Shown: piece by piece, positions 20,007 to 33,021 of the stretch
Numbering within the stretch: the first letter of the stretch is position 1
Layout: each line of letters opens with the position of its first letter
Source: Macropodus opercularis
Lineage: Eukaryota > Chordata > Actinopteri > Anabantiformes > Osphronemidae
Assembly (NCBI GenBank): GCA_030770545.1
Contig: CM061097.1
Location: forward strand, 2,046,501 to 2,110,500
DNA length: 64,000 nucleotides
Direction of reading: 5' to 3'
Translations under genes and position numbers: made by a program
Notes under the pieces: generated by a model
The model's input: the letters and a program-made list of their open reading frames with translations, nothing else
What the model was told of the DNA's origin: nothing
Database searches by the model: none

Positions 20007-21555
20007 AACTTATTCATTTGAGTCTTTAACTTTATCAGCACACTGTTTTAATTTAAAGCTGGTGAGACTAGTTTCACTTAAATAAGTTCAGCTTCACTTC
20101 CTGATTCTTGGGAGATGACCAAAAAAAAGTCACAGCATTCTGTGCACTATGTATAATCATCTGTATGAATTATTATGATAACCTGTAAATATAAATGTCT
20201 TGTTGTTAAATAGTTCTGAATTTCTGTAATACATTTAATAATTTGTGAGCAAGTCCCCAAATTTTAAAATATGAACGACTGATTGAACAAATTGTAATTA
20301 TGTGACACTTGCACCGAAACTCTATTATTATCATTTTGATACATACTCTGAACGCTGAAGTTAATTCATGACACGAAGTCACAGTATATGGCTGATGTCT
20401 ACGACCAGCTTCCAACGCATGGCTGTATGATTAAATATCCACAGTGTGACAGCAGCAGTGCTCAGGCTGTGTCTTCTAGGATGTCTGTGCTCCGCTGGCT
20501 TTTGATTATGCAAATAATCCTCACGATAAATAAATTAGTGTAATTGCAGCTAGAATATGCTTTAGATCTTGAAGATGAAAGAGTGTAAATAATACATTTT
20601 GTGTCACTGCCTTATTCATCTTCTATTAATTACACCACAAACACGGTGGTGCTCAACACACTCAATACTATGCGTCGTGATCGTCTGTGAGCAGCATAAG
20701 GCCACAAGCTTTTTTAACCTACAGTGCAATAATCCACCACCATGGACGTGCTTGTTTCTTCATTGCCTGCTATTGTATTAATTCTCAGTTCGCAACAATA
20801 TTAAATTATAGCTGGTTCTCTTGTAATGACGGTAGTTAATGTCGGAAGAAGCTCAGACGCTGTGGGACGCAGCCTGCTTATGCTCACTGTCCTTTTTTTA
20901 ACGATGCATAAACACGTCTGCGTTATGAGCCGATTCAAAAAAAGGGACGATCTTCAAATAACATTAAATAAACATAAAGACTATAAATGTTCCACTGCTA
21001 CAACCAAAACATGCCTGCGTTTCCGCTCTTTGTAAAGCGTGGGGCGCTGAGGCCTAGATACAATTTGAATACGGCAAAGCAGTTGAAAAATATATGCTGT
21101 TCAGCAATTAAATTATATGGGGTCTCGGACTGGGAAGCCAGTAGCAGCGCTTATAGAATAGTGAGCAGTCGTTGCTACACTCGCATTAGCATCTGGCCCT
21201 TTTATGTAAATTTGATGAGAAAGGACTCATGCATATACGCCAGCACTGGGGTGTACTCGCCTAATATCCTTATTATAGAGGGAGGAATTAAATATTTATT
21301 AGGGGGGATAAGGGTTAGGAGGGGGGGCCTGTCCTGTGTTGTCATGAGGACCTGAGGTGGAAGAAGGGGGAAAGGGAGGAGGAGGTTAGCTTCCCTACGA
21401 GTGTCTCTCTCTGCCTCAAGGTGCCACCATCTTAAGGCGTTTGGCAGCAGTGAGAGTGTGAGGAGGGTAGACCTAAAATGTCCGCTGGCATAGACATGCG
21501 CATGCATGCACGTTAACGCATACAAATTCATGTGCAGTATGTGCACAGAAACACG
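20007..21555. other. Spacer with an octamer and a long open stretch
   Basis: No gene was recognised. An octamer ATGCAAAT lies at 20508-20515, followed by AATCC. A 122-codon open frame at 20987-21355 has no motif I know; the DNA from about 20990 to 21260 has the unique, repeat-free texture of conserved regulatory sequence. Confidence 0.4.
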
Positions 21556-21660
21556 AAGCTCGGGAATTCAATTATTCAATTATTGTCGTTGGCAGCTCTG
21601 CGTGCAGAGCATTTCATTTGCATGTGTAATCGCCTCGATTATTGTCACCTTCGACGTCGG
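21556..21660. promoter_or_regulatory. Candidate homeodomain/POU enhancer core
   Basis: Within ~100 bp there are a direct repeat of CAATTATT (21569-21576 and 21577-21584), an octamer ATTTGCAT (21616-21623) and the palindrome TAATCGCCTCGATTA (21627-21641, two 6-bp half-sites facing each other across 3 bp). Such packing of homeodomain and POU sites is typical of conserved developmental enhancers. Function is inferred. Confidence 0.4.
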
Positions 21661-23229
21661 CCTGGGTTTAGCCTGTACAATCGCTAATGGCACTTAGCAC
21701 TGTAGCAACCACAACCACATTCCTTTTAACATATGGATGCGTTTCATAAGAAACAAGGCGGTAGGTTGGCTATTGTCAAACACAGATACAGGAACCAAAG
21801 CTCTGTGAGTCGAGACACATTTCAAAATACGGTGTATCAAGTTAAAAGCAGGTGCCTTCGTTTACAGGATCTGTTCGGTTCAGTTATTTGTCTGCTAAAT
21901 TCTCAAACGTGTGACTTTAAATTAGCCTTCCACCTTTTAACAGATCCAACCTGCAGTGTGTGAGTGTATATATGAAACCTTTGCTAAAACACTGAAATCA
22001 CGGACGTCTACACGACGTCCGCGGAAACATCACCGATTTATGTAGATCAGCACACATCCCTGTCTGTCACACTTACACACTGTAGCTGACCTGTCCTATC
22101 TGTTAATTATCACAAACGCACGCAGTGAGAAAGCAAAACGCGTACAGAGCAAACACACAATATTCACAGATAGAGACACAGCATTAGCATTCGCTTTCAT
22201 CCTGAAGTGCTCCTGAGGCATAGCAGAAAATTATTCAAGATGAATTATACCACACATCATCCACATTTCTCGGGCACTGACACACACACACACGCACACG
22301 GGAGGGAAACATACGCTCATTTATGCGGTTCACCAGTTTTGGAACGTGTGTGGAAAGTATTTGACCATTGCTACAATTAGAATTGTGGTTTTAAATATGT
22401 TGCTGGTGTGTGAATGTGTCTCTGCATAAGGAAACGCGTGTTTTCATGGGGCTCTCATATACTGCGAGTGTGAACAAGGATTAGTGGGAATTTGTGAGCC
22501 GTGAGCCTTGTGCCGTCAGTTTTTACATTCGTAAAGTATACATCCAGCATCAGCTGTTTCCCGTCCCTACCTCCCCATTTCCTCTGATGAGTGGTACGCC
22601 CCGGCGTGCTGCCAAAGAAGTGAGAATAATTAAACAGCTGCGTGTTTGAGCCTGGCGTTGGCTAATGGATTGTTACCGGGAGGAAATGAGACAGGCAGCA
22701 TGGGGGAGCTGGGTGGCAAAGCAGACCTCAACTTTGGATAATGAAACAGTGTAAGCCACCGAGGTGGAGAGTAGACACACCTCTCGTAACGGAAACGCTT
22801 TTGTTCTGTGACTTCTTCTTCTGTCAGTGTGTAGGTGCGGTTGGTGAGACACAGTCGTACGTCCTTAATCACAATAAATGTCATTTTAAATACGGTTTCA
22901 AACGGGCTGCTGATGTAAATATCTCATAGTGCCTGGTTTGCGTGTGCGTTTGTGTGACACAACGTGTGTGCAATTTAAATTAGATTTAGCATCCGTTGCA
23001 TCACCGAACAGCAAGCAGGCGCTGACTGTTGGCAGCGTTGTCGCCACTGTAGCCCCTCAACCCCCTCAACCCATCACACGCGTATGCTGGGAGGAGAGCA
23101 GTGGTGGGGAGCGGGAGGCAGAAGAGCAAGGGGGAGATGAGACAAGCCACACAAGCCGCAAAGAGAACGAGGGTGAAGGGAGCCGAGGAAGAGCTGTGTA
23201 GCTCCCCTAAACCCTGCCGCAGGGCTGGA
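21661..23229. other. Spacer, no gene seen
   Basis: Unique sequence with a short CA run near 22280-22300. No exon or RNA gene was recognised. Confidence 0.55.
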
Positions 23230-23262
23230 CCCCCCCCCCCCCCCCCCCCACACACACACACA
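23230..23262 (+). repeat. C20 homopolymer followed by (AC)n
   Basis: Twenty C residues (23230-23249) run into a short CA repeat. Length is likely to be unreliable in assembly. Confidence 0.95.
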
Positions 23263-24461
23263 TACTGCATAAAACATTGCAAATAGGAGAGTGTGAGTGT
23301 GTATAAATATGTCATAAATGCTTTTATTGGAACTTCTTATGTCACTTGAAGTATTAATGAACAGGACAATCACATGTTTTCTTCATCTCTGATTTTAATG
23401 AAATTCTGTTGTTTGTATATAACATAATAAAAGCAAAAATAAAAGTGATGAGCTGAGAAACAAACTTGTGCGTCTGTATTCTTGATCATTGCTCAGTAGC
23501 TTCCTGGCAGCGTTCCTCTATGCGTGTGTGTCTGTGTGCGCACGCTGATGTGCAGCTCTAATAAAACGTGGCATCTGTCAGTGTGATGCTGACAAGCCAG
23601 AAGAGCCTCGCAGTCACTCTACAGCAGAAAAGGGCTGCGTGCATATTCTGCTTTCCTTCACGTCCGTGCACGAGCCATAATTACACCGTGGATATTCCAA
23701 TAGCGTTTAAAAACAATGTCTGCGACTTTCTCCACAATATGTTTGATGTGTCTTTGAATGTCAGGGTTAAAGGATCAAACTGAAAAGAGAGAGAAATACA
23801 CACCAGCGCTGGCAGGTTGCTGTGTGGTCAGTAACGAGCTCTTAAACCACCCATGAGCTGCTACGACCTAGAATGGTTAGCTTTGACCTTTAATGGCTTG
23901 TCCTTTGGTCTCCACGTTTCTGACCTGCTCGCTGCCCAGTGAGAGGAAGCAGAGGTCAAAGGTGACTGCGTTCAGCAACGCAAAACTTGGAAATCCTGCA
24001 GCTGCTGTGAGCCCGCACCGGAATTTGCTGGGAATCGTCTTCTACTTTGACCAAAATGTCTCCGGCATCTAAGTTAATATTTAAACCATGCTTCCTATCA
24101 GTATTTTGAAATGTGAAGGAAAAACATATCTCCCATGACCTTCAAATGATCTGCAAACCAGTTGCTCCTGTGCCATGAAGGCCCCAAGATAGACTTGCTA
24201 TTTGCAGCAAAGTGTAAAGGTTGAGACAACATTTGCACAAAGTTATTGCTAATTTGAATTCCTGCAAGTAAACTTAGCTTTGGTAAATGCTACCTCTGTT
24301 TCCTCCTTCTATTTTATAACTGTGCGTTTTCATGGCCTCCTTTCGTTTTAGTGGAAACATGTTAATTGTGATTTGCTCAGGAAGAGTTTTCAGCATGTAA
24401 AGGTTACCTCTTGGTAAATGGATTCACTCCATGCTTGTGTGTGTGTGTGTGTCTTCTGTAG
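23263..24461. other. Spacer, no gene seen
   Basis: Unique DNA. AATAAA-like sequences cluster near 23425-23445, and a GT run lies at about 24437-24452. Confidence 0.5.
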
Positions 24462-24560
24462 CTGCGATGGAGAAAGGGAGCTGTGGACGACTGCAGGCAG
24501 CAGGAAGCAGAGGTCAGCACAAGACCTCTGAGATTTCTCTCGCTGCTGGACCCGCATGAG
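24462..24560 (+). other. Candidate spliced exon (99 nt)
   Basis: A GT/pyrimidine-rich tract ending gtcttctgtag precedes it, and CATGAG|gtgagc, a strong donor, follows it. The 99 nt are open in frame 0 (33 codons, reading LRWRKGAVDDCRQQ near the start). It may be an exon of a long non-coding RNA; a coding role is not supported by any recognised motif. Confidence 0.25.
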
Positions 24561-25721
24561 GTGAGCTTGGGTTAACAAACTGAAATGTGCATATGGCTAA
24601 ATGTTACAGCCATTATTTTTTGTGTGTAACAGTCATTTTAATATCTGACAGAAACTCAAAAAGCTGTCATTTTTGTTATGTTTACTTTACTCCAGCTTTT
24701 AAAAGTCCCCGTTCGTTTCTCTGGCAGGAGTGTTTTTCTGCTCTGTGCCCATCTCTGTTGATGTGTTAGCCTGTGACCGCGTGTGTCTGTTTGCCTGCAG
24801 CAAAGTTAGTCCATGTGTGTGTTGGATAAAGGCACAGATGTTAGTAGTGGTCCAGAGGACACAGTAAACAGAATAACAGCGGTTTGAAGGGAGCTCAGGC
24901 GATGTGATCATGGGCAGTATCAAATCCCACGACCCGTTCTTTGTCCTGTGGTCCACACCAAAGACATGAGGCGCAGGGGAAACAGAGGTTACTGTTCACT
25001 GTTCATCATAACACACACACACACACACATCATCAGTAGCTACAACCAGGAAGTGATTTCAAAAATGTCCTCTAGCCATGCGTTAACAGTAATTGCCCTT
25101 CGCCCTGGCATTGTTTGCGTTGCGTGCAGGACATCTTGCTCTATCAATTAGACCTCCAGCCATTATTACACATGACATTTGATGTTATTGAAGAGAGACA
25201 GACAATTTAATGAGCCACGTTTACTCCCGTAGCATGAAAATGTTTATTATACAAATAGCAGCAATTACAGATTCCATCCGTAGTTTTCTTATTTCGACAT
25301 TGACCCAGTTTTCATTACAACCTCTCAAAAGGCTGAGATGTTGCGATATTAAGTGTAACGCGCTTCGATGTAATGACTGACACATGTCACTCTCTGCAGA
25401 AAATATACGGTGCTATGCCCTGGTTGTGTGCATGGTTAGGCCCGAAATACCCAAGTGACTCTAGTTTGCATGTTCTGTGTCGAGAGTTCTCAAAGTCAAA
25501 AGTTTATTTCTTGATGATGCAAAGTAAACAAATAACCAAAAATAAAGGGCTGTAGAGGGGATGTGGTCTGTCAGTGCCCACAGGCCTCAGCGTGGAGTGT
25601 AACTCGCCCTAATTACTCCCAGTACTTACAAACTGCTCAAAAGGCCCAATTAGAAGGTTGGGGCAAGTTGCTGGGTAGGAAAAGTCAGTGCCCGAGACCA
25701 CAGGGACATGGTGCCTTATAG
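24561..25721. other. Spacer, no gene seen
   Basis: Unique DNA with an (AC)10 run at 25010-25029. Nothing else was recognised. Confidence 0.55.
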
Positions 25722-26087
25722 CAGTGTTTCCCAACCTCTTTGAGTCATGGCACATTTTTAATCTTGGAAAGATCACACGGTTCACCACCAAACAAAACGT
25801 ATATATCATGAAAATCTAGCGTCAATTTATTTGCTAGACGGACTTGGGCTGTGTCTTCGTCGGCGCCAGGTCGAGCATCTCTTTTAAAAACATTTTGCAG
25901 GCAGGCAGCATCAATGTCTCTGCTGTTTGTTGTGTTCGTTCACGCGTTACCAGCTGATGGCAGTGGAACGTTCACCTGTCCTCAGTGTCCTGCTGCCACT
26001 ACACGCAGCTCACCAATCAGGTGAAAGTGGAGAATGTTCCACGACACACCTGATGATTTTTCACGGCACACAGGTTGGGAATCACTG
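25722..26087. mobile_element. Non-autonomous hAT-type DNA transposon (degraded)
   Basis: Terminal inverted repeats CAGTGTTTCCCAACCT (25722-25737) and, at the other end, the complement of CAGTGATTCCCAACCT (26072-26087) match at 15 of 16 positions. They have the CAG...TTCCCAACC form of Charlie-like hAT elements, followed by the typical GGCACA sub-terminal sequence on both sides. Length is 366 bp and no transposase is encoded. No intact 8-bp target duplication is visible (ccttatag left, ccgtcgtt right), so the insertion is old. Short open frames inside are not genes. Confidence 0.7.
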
Positions 26088-26842
26088 CCGTCGTTGTTTG
26101 TTGAAGAGAAGTCCAATGCTTGAGCTGGATGTTGTTGCCTGGTGCTGCACAGAGGTACACACTGAACTTGTTTTCATCAGTTTCAGTCAAAGTGTTCATT
26201 AGATCACCCAGTGACATCTGTGGAGCATCCTGGCCAACACTTACACCTCCCAAAAGTCTTGAGCTGATCAAAGGCCCCCACAGCTGGGTTAGCTGGCATT
26301 TAGTTGGAAAGGTGAGGTTCTGCAAGAGGAACATCTAACCTCACTGGATAGAAAATGTGGAACAGCTCTCCATCTCTGATTCTATCAGGATGTTTCCACT
26401 TTAAATTAGGAGGATGTGCAGCTCTCGCTCTGCCTTTGTCTCGCTCTGCCTTTAACACACACTAAATTGAAATTTCTGTAGACATGAATGATATTGTTCG
26501 CTGCTCAGACAATACAGAAACATTTACACTGTATATTTTTGCCTCAGTATCTTTTGTTGAATATTAAGACAAGTACCCTTGAAAACCCGTACAATATAGT
26601 TTGTTTACATTGCATTGCCTCATTTCCTATGCTATGCTCATAATCATCTATCAGATGTGCATATTCGCAGTAGTGCTGCTTACCACGGTGCCAGCAGGAG
26701 GAAGTATTTACAATACGCCGCCCGCGTTTGTGAATATAAACCCTCCAGCTTTGTAGGCCGGCGCCTGCATCATCAGCGCTAGCTCACAGCGATTAATGAA
26801 GTCATCTGCATGTGTCTGAATGATTAAGGACTGCTAATGCAC
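26088..26842. other. Spacer with candidate conserved element
   Basis: No gene was seen. Positions ~26757-26842 hold GCGATTAATGA, TGATTAAGGA and GCTAATGC in close succession, a homeodomain-site-rich block resembling conserved enhancers. Confidence 0.35.
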
Positions 26843-26868
26843 GTGTGTGTGTGTGTGTGTGTGTGTGT
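26843..26868 (+). repeat. (GT)13 microsatellite
   Basis: An uninterrupted 26-bp GT run. Confidence 0.95.
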
Positions 26869-28408
26869 CTGCACAGATAAAACAACAACAAAGGACAAAG
26901 GATGGCAGCATGCAGGGAGGTTTTTCAGTAGCTCCATTCACAAACAATATCGACAGATGTGAAAGATGTTTTGCTTCCTTATAATCAGGTAATACGACAA
27001 CAAACAGTTAAGGAATACAACTGAGCAGGCAGCACGGGAAGCAATTTTTTAGGAAAATATTGTAAAATATGTAAACGGTATATTTTTCAATAATTTATTT
27101 TCCATTTATAATTTTCCTATTTCCCATTTTCAAGTAATACCATATTTCATGCTTGGTTGAAATCCTTTCCTCGTGCCCTACACTGCAGATGCCCGTGGCT
27201 CTTAGCGATAGCACAATATGTCCTTTCCATGGATGTTAAAAAATTCTACAAAACTAGAACATACTCATCTTTTCTCCCTCATTCTGATGCTCTACATTAT
27301 GGTGAATGTGCGAGGTCGGAGCCGTTTGTGTAAACCTCATCTATTTATAATTAAAACGTTTTTTTCCACCTTTTCTTTTAATATCCGAGTACTTCTCAGC
27401 GCGCTGTGAAATCGCGCCGCATAGGGAGGTTTCTTCTGCATCATCATACAGTCAGAACAAAGGATGTGCACATTGTAAAATCATGCAAATGAATGCAAAT
27501 CGCTGGCAGCAAGGAACTGCGAGGTGGCACGTGGAGCTTTATATGCAGAGAGAGATGCCAAGGACTTCGTATACAAGACTGGACAATCTTCCTTTAAGTT
27601 GTGGCAGATAACCAAAAATATATTGGTTTTAAATTTGATTCTAAGGCTTTGTAGAGTTTTATCTGCTTATAAATACTGGACAGATCAATTTACCCTGATG
27701 TAGTTTCTTTCTTTCTTTGCTTTAGTGAAAATTGGTCCTTATTGCAGTGAATGCAAATGCAGCACAGTGGCTCCGTACAGCGTTGCAGTGTGTTTGCGTG
27801 TGTTTGCATGATGCAATACTTTGACCATACAGCCTCAGAGAAATGCACAACAGATTTTATTCATGTCAATAAAAGTCAAAACCTCTGCTCCTCACACTCG
27901 TAACACTAGTTACTAGCTAAACACGTAATATTGTCATGGCTTCAGTGACCAGAGAGATTAGGCCAAGAGACTTAATTGTCATCTATTCAAAAGGAAACTT
28001 ACATTTTTATTGATATTTGATACATATACTTATCTTATTGTATTTTCACAGACACATCAGCAAAGGCTCTAAAAAAAGACCCATTTGTTTATGAATCAAA
28101 AAACATTTTCATCCTAAATTATGTTTCATGATTTCTTAAAGAGCCATAACATCAAAAATGTTTGTGTGTTTAAAATATGTGTAAAACCCAATTTAATACT
28201 AATTTGCAGCTACATCCTCAATAATGCAAGAAAATCCCAACATATAAGCGAAATCATTTTGCAAAGCTGCAGTTGTGGTCACAAATTTATTTCTGTCGCA
28301 TCAGTTGATTTGACAGACGTGGTTTTACTATATCATCGAGCCATAGAGCAGTCAGCGATTTGTTTCAGTGTGCATACAAAAAAATAATATTCAAATAATG
28401 CCGCTTAG
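26869..28408. other. Spacer with three octamers
   Basis: No gene was seen. ATGCAAAT occurs at 27483-27490, 27493-27500 and 27751-27758. The first two are exactly 10 bp apart, one helical turn. The region is AT-rich. Confidence 0.5.
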
Positions 28409-28435
28409 ACACACACACACACACACACACACACA
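28409..28435 (+). repeat. (AC)13 microsatellite
   Basis: A 27-bp AC run. Confidence 0.95.
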
Positions 28436-29056
28436 GACCCTGCAGACACAATATGGCAGGAGAGAAAAGGGGGAGGGCACAGACAGACATTTGCCATTGT
28501 GCATAATGATGTTAACATTCCTGCATGTCTAATGCAGGGGATACTGAGACAGACACTAGCAGGTCGGCGGCCTTGCTGTGTGTTGTGTGTGTTCACGGAT
28601 ATAAACTGTAGCGGTGCATAATGATGTGTTAATTGTGGCCCGGTCTCGCATGTGGTGCTTGGGCTCCTTGCCGAGGTTACCACCAGGCCTTTGATGCGAT
28701 CGTTAATCTTATCAGGCATATGCAAGATCACACTGCACTCGCAGGAAAATGTAGGTGCAGCACAATCTGAGTAACAGGGACGACCGTTGTCGCTGTGCAC
28801 GCGTTTATTGGTTCTTCTTTGCGTATATTCATAGTTTCCTTTTTCAGTCGCCGTCGATTTTAGCCGAATGATGTTTTTGCAGCAGTTTAAATATTACAAC
28901 GCTAACATGTGCTTCAGGGAGAGATGCTCAGCTGAACAACAACTATTTAGAACATTCGCATCCTCACAAAATGAATTTTGTTTTCAGCGCGGTGTAAAGG
29001 CTGTGCCTTAATTTCATACACATGCACCGTCAAGTGATCCTCCAATACTGTTGTTC
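28436..29056. other. Spacer, no gene seen
   Basis: Unique sequence with no recognisable feature. Confidence 0.55.
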
Positions 29057-29074
29057 TTTTTTTTTTTTTTTTTT
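29057..29074 (+). repeat. T18 homopolymer
   Basis: Eighteen consecutive T residues. There is no adjacent retroelement signature on either strand. Confidence 0.95.
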
Positions 29075-29493
29075 GCAACTTCCTTCCCAAATAGAAAGAG
29101 ACAAAGCTGAGGGGAGGGGAAGTGGTTATGAAAATGGAGCGCCGGCATCATAAAAGATGGAAACAAAGAGGGACAGACAGCATACACTGAGAAGGACAGC
29201 CAAAAGATGAAGCTCATTTTTCCACGGGCACCCAGTGACGTCTGCATTGCAGATCGCTGAAATCCCTCTCGAACGCATGCCTGGGCTTAAGGGGGGTGGG
29301 GAAGGGTGAACAGGGATGGGTTTATGCTATCTCTGCTTTGGTACACTTTGTTTTTTTTCCTCCCCCCACCGAAATACATTTTTTTCTGTCTGCATCAAAT
29401 GTCAAGTTAATTTCCTGGGTGCTGTGAGGGATGTGTCCTCCACTTCGGTATGTGTGGCAAGGCGGTGGATTGTGGCAGGATGCTGTACATGCT

Positions 29494-29496
<3 letters not shown>

Positions 29497-29541
<45 letters not shown>

Positions 29542-29544
29542 GGG
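29497..29544 (+). repeat. (GT)14 followed by G20
   Basis: A GT run (29497-29524) is directly followed by twenty G (29525-29544). Pro-rich minus-strand frames here are artefacts. Confidence 0.96.
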
Positions 29545-32500
29545 TGAATGGGGAAGGGGGCACGGCAAGGCAAAGAGAGACGAGAGGTGGTGAGGGGGGT
29601 TCAGTATAGTACCTATAAATTGGCTCTCTCTGAAGAGCTGGAGAGGTCTGTTGAAAGTATGTACGGATGTGTGTGTGTGGTTGTGTAAGAATATGATCCA
29701 ATTATTAATAGATGCTTTTGTCAGTGTGCCTGCGCCCGTGTGCCTGTTCTTATTTGTGCATTCAAATGTTTGGTTCTTTTGAAGGTTCATATAAATTGAA
29801 TACTAATGCAAAGGGAGGAAACACAGGCATTACATTGGAGGCTTAGTATATCAGTCATCCTGACAAAGGGAATCTTACCTGACTTGAAGTGTTTCTCAAC
29901 AGTATGGTTCAGTGTGGAGCCGTTCGCTGTCCTGGTCGCTGCGCCAGCTGATATTACGCTAAACAACATATTGTTTTATTTATTTTTTTACCTTGTTGCT
30001 TGGCAGTTGCTCAGACTTTGTGCATTCTGACACTAGACCATATTTAGGTTTTCAAATGAACTGAATTTATTCAATTGTGTATTTTCACTTTTCCTATAAG
30101 AAGACACATTTATTCTCGTCCCACTTGTGCAAACGAAATATCAAACAAACAAAGAACAATTATTACGGAGTGCATACTTGTTTAGATGCCAGAATCCTTT
30201 TAGTGGCATGTGCGCACTGCTTTGTCCGCTGGCTACATTACTTATGTGTCCATGCAGCGTTATATGATGCAGCTAAGTGTGTGAAGACAAACTGTCCATT
30301 TTGTACAACAACGTGTAACGTGCCTTATTGCACAGAGCTGGATTATGCATTTGTCAGTCGTGCTTACGCTGATGTATGCTCCTGCCCCACAAATGTCACA
30401 TCCCATAACCCAGAAAAATTACACCAGTCCCACCTAATTACGCATATTCATGACGCTGTTTTGCATAGTGCTGGTAGCGAACTTCTGTTCCAAGCCACAG
30501 AGCTGAGGAAAAGGCGTTCAAGCCATTGATTCGGTGCATCTCCCCACAAGCAGCGGCTTGATAGCGCAACACTGCCTTCGTTCCATTTGTGAGGATCTGA
30601 GACCATTAAGGAGACAGATTTTTGTACGTCTTTGGCATCTTGGCACTGCCAGCAGCATGCCCAGTCCTAGCGGGACATTATAAATAAGTTAGCTTTGTCC
30701 TAGATAACGACGCAGAAGATTCAAATAACAATTTTGTCATTTGTTCTTGACTCAGCTGACTGTTGAAGAACAGGTCAGCGGATTGTTGTAGCACTTAATC
30801 AGACGTGGTCCAGTCCAAAGAAGGAGAAAGGGTCCGGGCTGTGCCGCTGCTGGGGTAAACAGTGATTGTTTCAGTCTGGGGTTCCCAAACTCAAGCGTCA
30901 ATAGAACCATTGTCCCACCAGCTCTCATTAAGAGGCGAATCAGAAATGGTGCGAAGAGTAAAAGCTGGGGAGGGAGGTGAGTGACAAAAGGGCAAGAGGG
31001 GAGAACTGGGGTATAAAGAAGGGCAGAGCGAGAACAGAGGATGGAGTGAGGGATGGAAGTGGAAGAAAGATGGCGTGAGGTGGTGAGAGGTACTGCTCTG
31101 ATTCATAGTTTCTTTCTCTCTCCCTTTCATCCACACGTCCTCCCTTCGTTGTCCTAACAGCCACGCTCTCAGTTCCTTCCATCTGCCTTTTGTTTTCTAT
31201 TTTGCATTTGGGATGGCGAGGGGTGTTTTGTCATTCCACCTTTGCATCACCTTTCCCATCCAGATCAAGTAAGAGCGAGAAGCATAGAGAAGAAGGGGGT
31301 GGGAAAAGAGGACCGGAGAGAAAAGGGGAAAAGAAACGTTCGCACTGCTTCCTGGCTTGATGAACAAGGGCAAAGGATGAACACAATAGAATACGTTAGG
31401 CTCTTGTTAGCAGAGGCAATCAATTAGCAGAGAGCATGCTACTGGCACGCCATCTTTCCCGCTCAGGCACTGGCTCATTCACAGCCCAAATGAGTGACCC
31501 GAGGAAGTCCTTCGCCTCATCGCTTTTCCCACCCTCAATGCCTGGGAGTCACAAAAGATTTGATTTCATTCCTCGGTGTGAAAGGGGGAAGCTCTGAATA
31601 TGCATGTCCACCACATTCATTCCATGTTACCTGGAATATTAGTCCGGATCCACAAGTCAAAGGTCCCGGTTCAATGTAAAACGTCTATGTGTGTGTTGAA
31701 ACAGCCGCGTCCTAGCATATGTAATAGGCAACGTTAATCCTCATTTAGTGTCCATCAGCTGCACTGACAAAAAGTCCCTCAGTGGAAAACTTTCCTCTGA
31801 CAATACGCTATACCCACCAAAGCCAGGTTCCACGGGATGGGAATCAGACATGACAATGTCTCGGTGACTGACACTGACAATTGCATACCAAATTGTCACT
31901 CAGGTCCCATCAGCAATTCATACAGCGGTTGGGTGAAATTCCTTCATCCTTTTCCGCCCATGTTTTCTTCTTCTTTCTTGTGTGAGCTAGAGAAATAGCT
32001 CCAGATAATGGCAGCAATCTATATTGTGAAAGAGACATGGAGTAGTTCTGCCTTAACACGGGCACAAATCACCACCGTCTGCAAGAGAATCTGTAAAAGT
32101 GTTGGTGATGAGTCCAACACGCGACTTCCACTGAGGAACTTGGAAACGTGATTCCAGGCGAAAGCTGGAAACGAAGGAGACAAAAGCAAATAAAGCGAAA
32201 GGGGATAAAGGAAAATTGCATTAAAAGTCTGGATGCGGGGCTTGTTTATTTATTTATATCGGAAGGCAACACATGCTGAGAGGAAGATGGCCTCGGGTTG
32301 GGGTTCACAAAATGCGGTTACTGTGTTTGCCAGAGCGCTGACGCTCCACAGTATGTCCATCTGGACGGGGCACGTCAGTGTATGTGTGCCGACGTTCCAC
32401 ATTTCACACAATAGAACATTATACTGGGTAAACATTTAATATTTGTCACGGTCCCTCAATATGTTTTACCTTTCACAATTAAAGCCTAAAATACTGCATC

Positions 32501-33021
32501 AAGTGGCCTGATTCTAGCGACAGTTGATTCTGCCACACGTTTAGTTTCCAGCGCAAATGGTGACATTTTGCTTTGAACATTAAGCAAGATGACTAAAAAA
32601 CCCAGCAGCACTGCGAGCAATGTGTCGTGCTGCTTGAAAACGATAATGAAGGGCTACGTGGAAGCGCCCTGTATGTTTCATGTTCGAGTTTAGACTCAGC
32701 CAGTCGTGACTGTATGCACAAAGCAAACAATCCAGGATTTCTCTTCAAGACACTGATGTCGTGTAGATATTCATTTTACTGTGGAATGTTAGGTCAGCGG
32801 GAGAAGATTTCACCACCTGTGTTTACAACAAAGCAAATACAAGTTGTGGATGTGCTGCAATTAAAATATTTAAAGTATGAATAGAGACACACATTCTATA
32901 AATGCCACCGTTAATTTGTGTTATAAAAAACGTCTTATTTTCATTGGGTTTGGTGTCTGGTTTAGACGTATGTGTGGGTTTGTAATGTGCTGGTGTGTAA
33001 CTGTGTTTGTTGTCTTTCCAG
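29545..33021. other. Spacer, no gene seen
   Basis: A 150-codon open frame at 30077-30529 has no recognised motif, and such lengths are expected by chance a few times in this window. A unique AT-core stretch near 30430-30470 (CCTAATTACGCATATTCATG) may be conserved. Purine-rich DNA occurs at 30940-31130 and 31270-31340. Confidence 0.5.

Noticed and set aside
29057..29074. T18 as the tail of a minus-strand retroposon
   Set aside because: No SINE or LINE body, promoter box or target duplication was seen next to it.
29407..29790. Pro/His/Thr-rich minus-strand frame
   Set aside because: It is a read-through of the (GT)14-G20 repeat.
30077..30529. 150-codon open frame on the + strand
   Set aside because: No motif or codon bias was recognised; open stretches this long are expected a few times by chance in a 64-kb six-frame scan.
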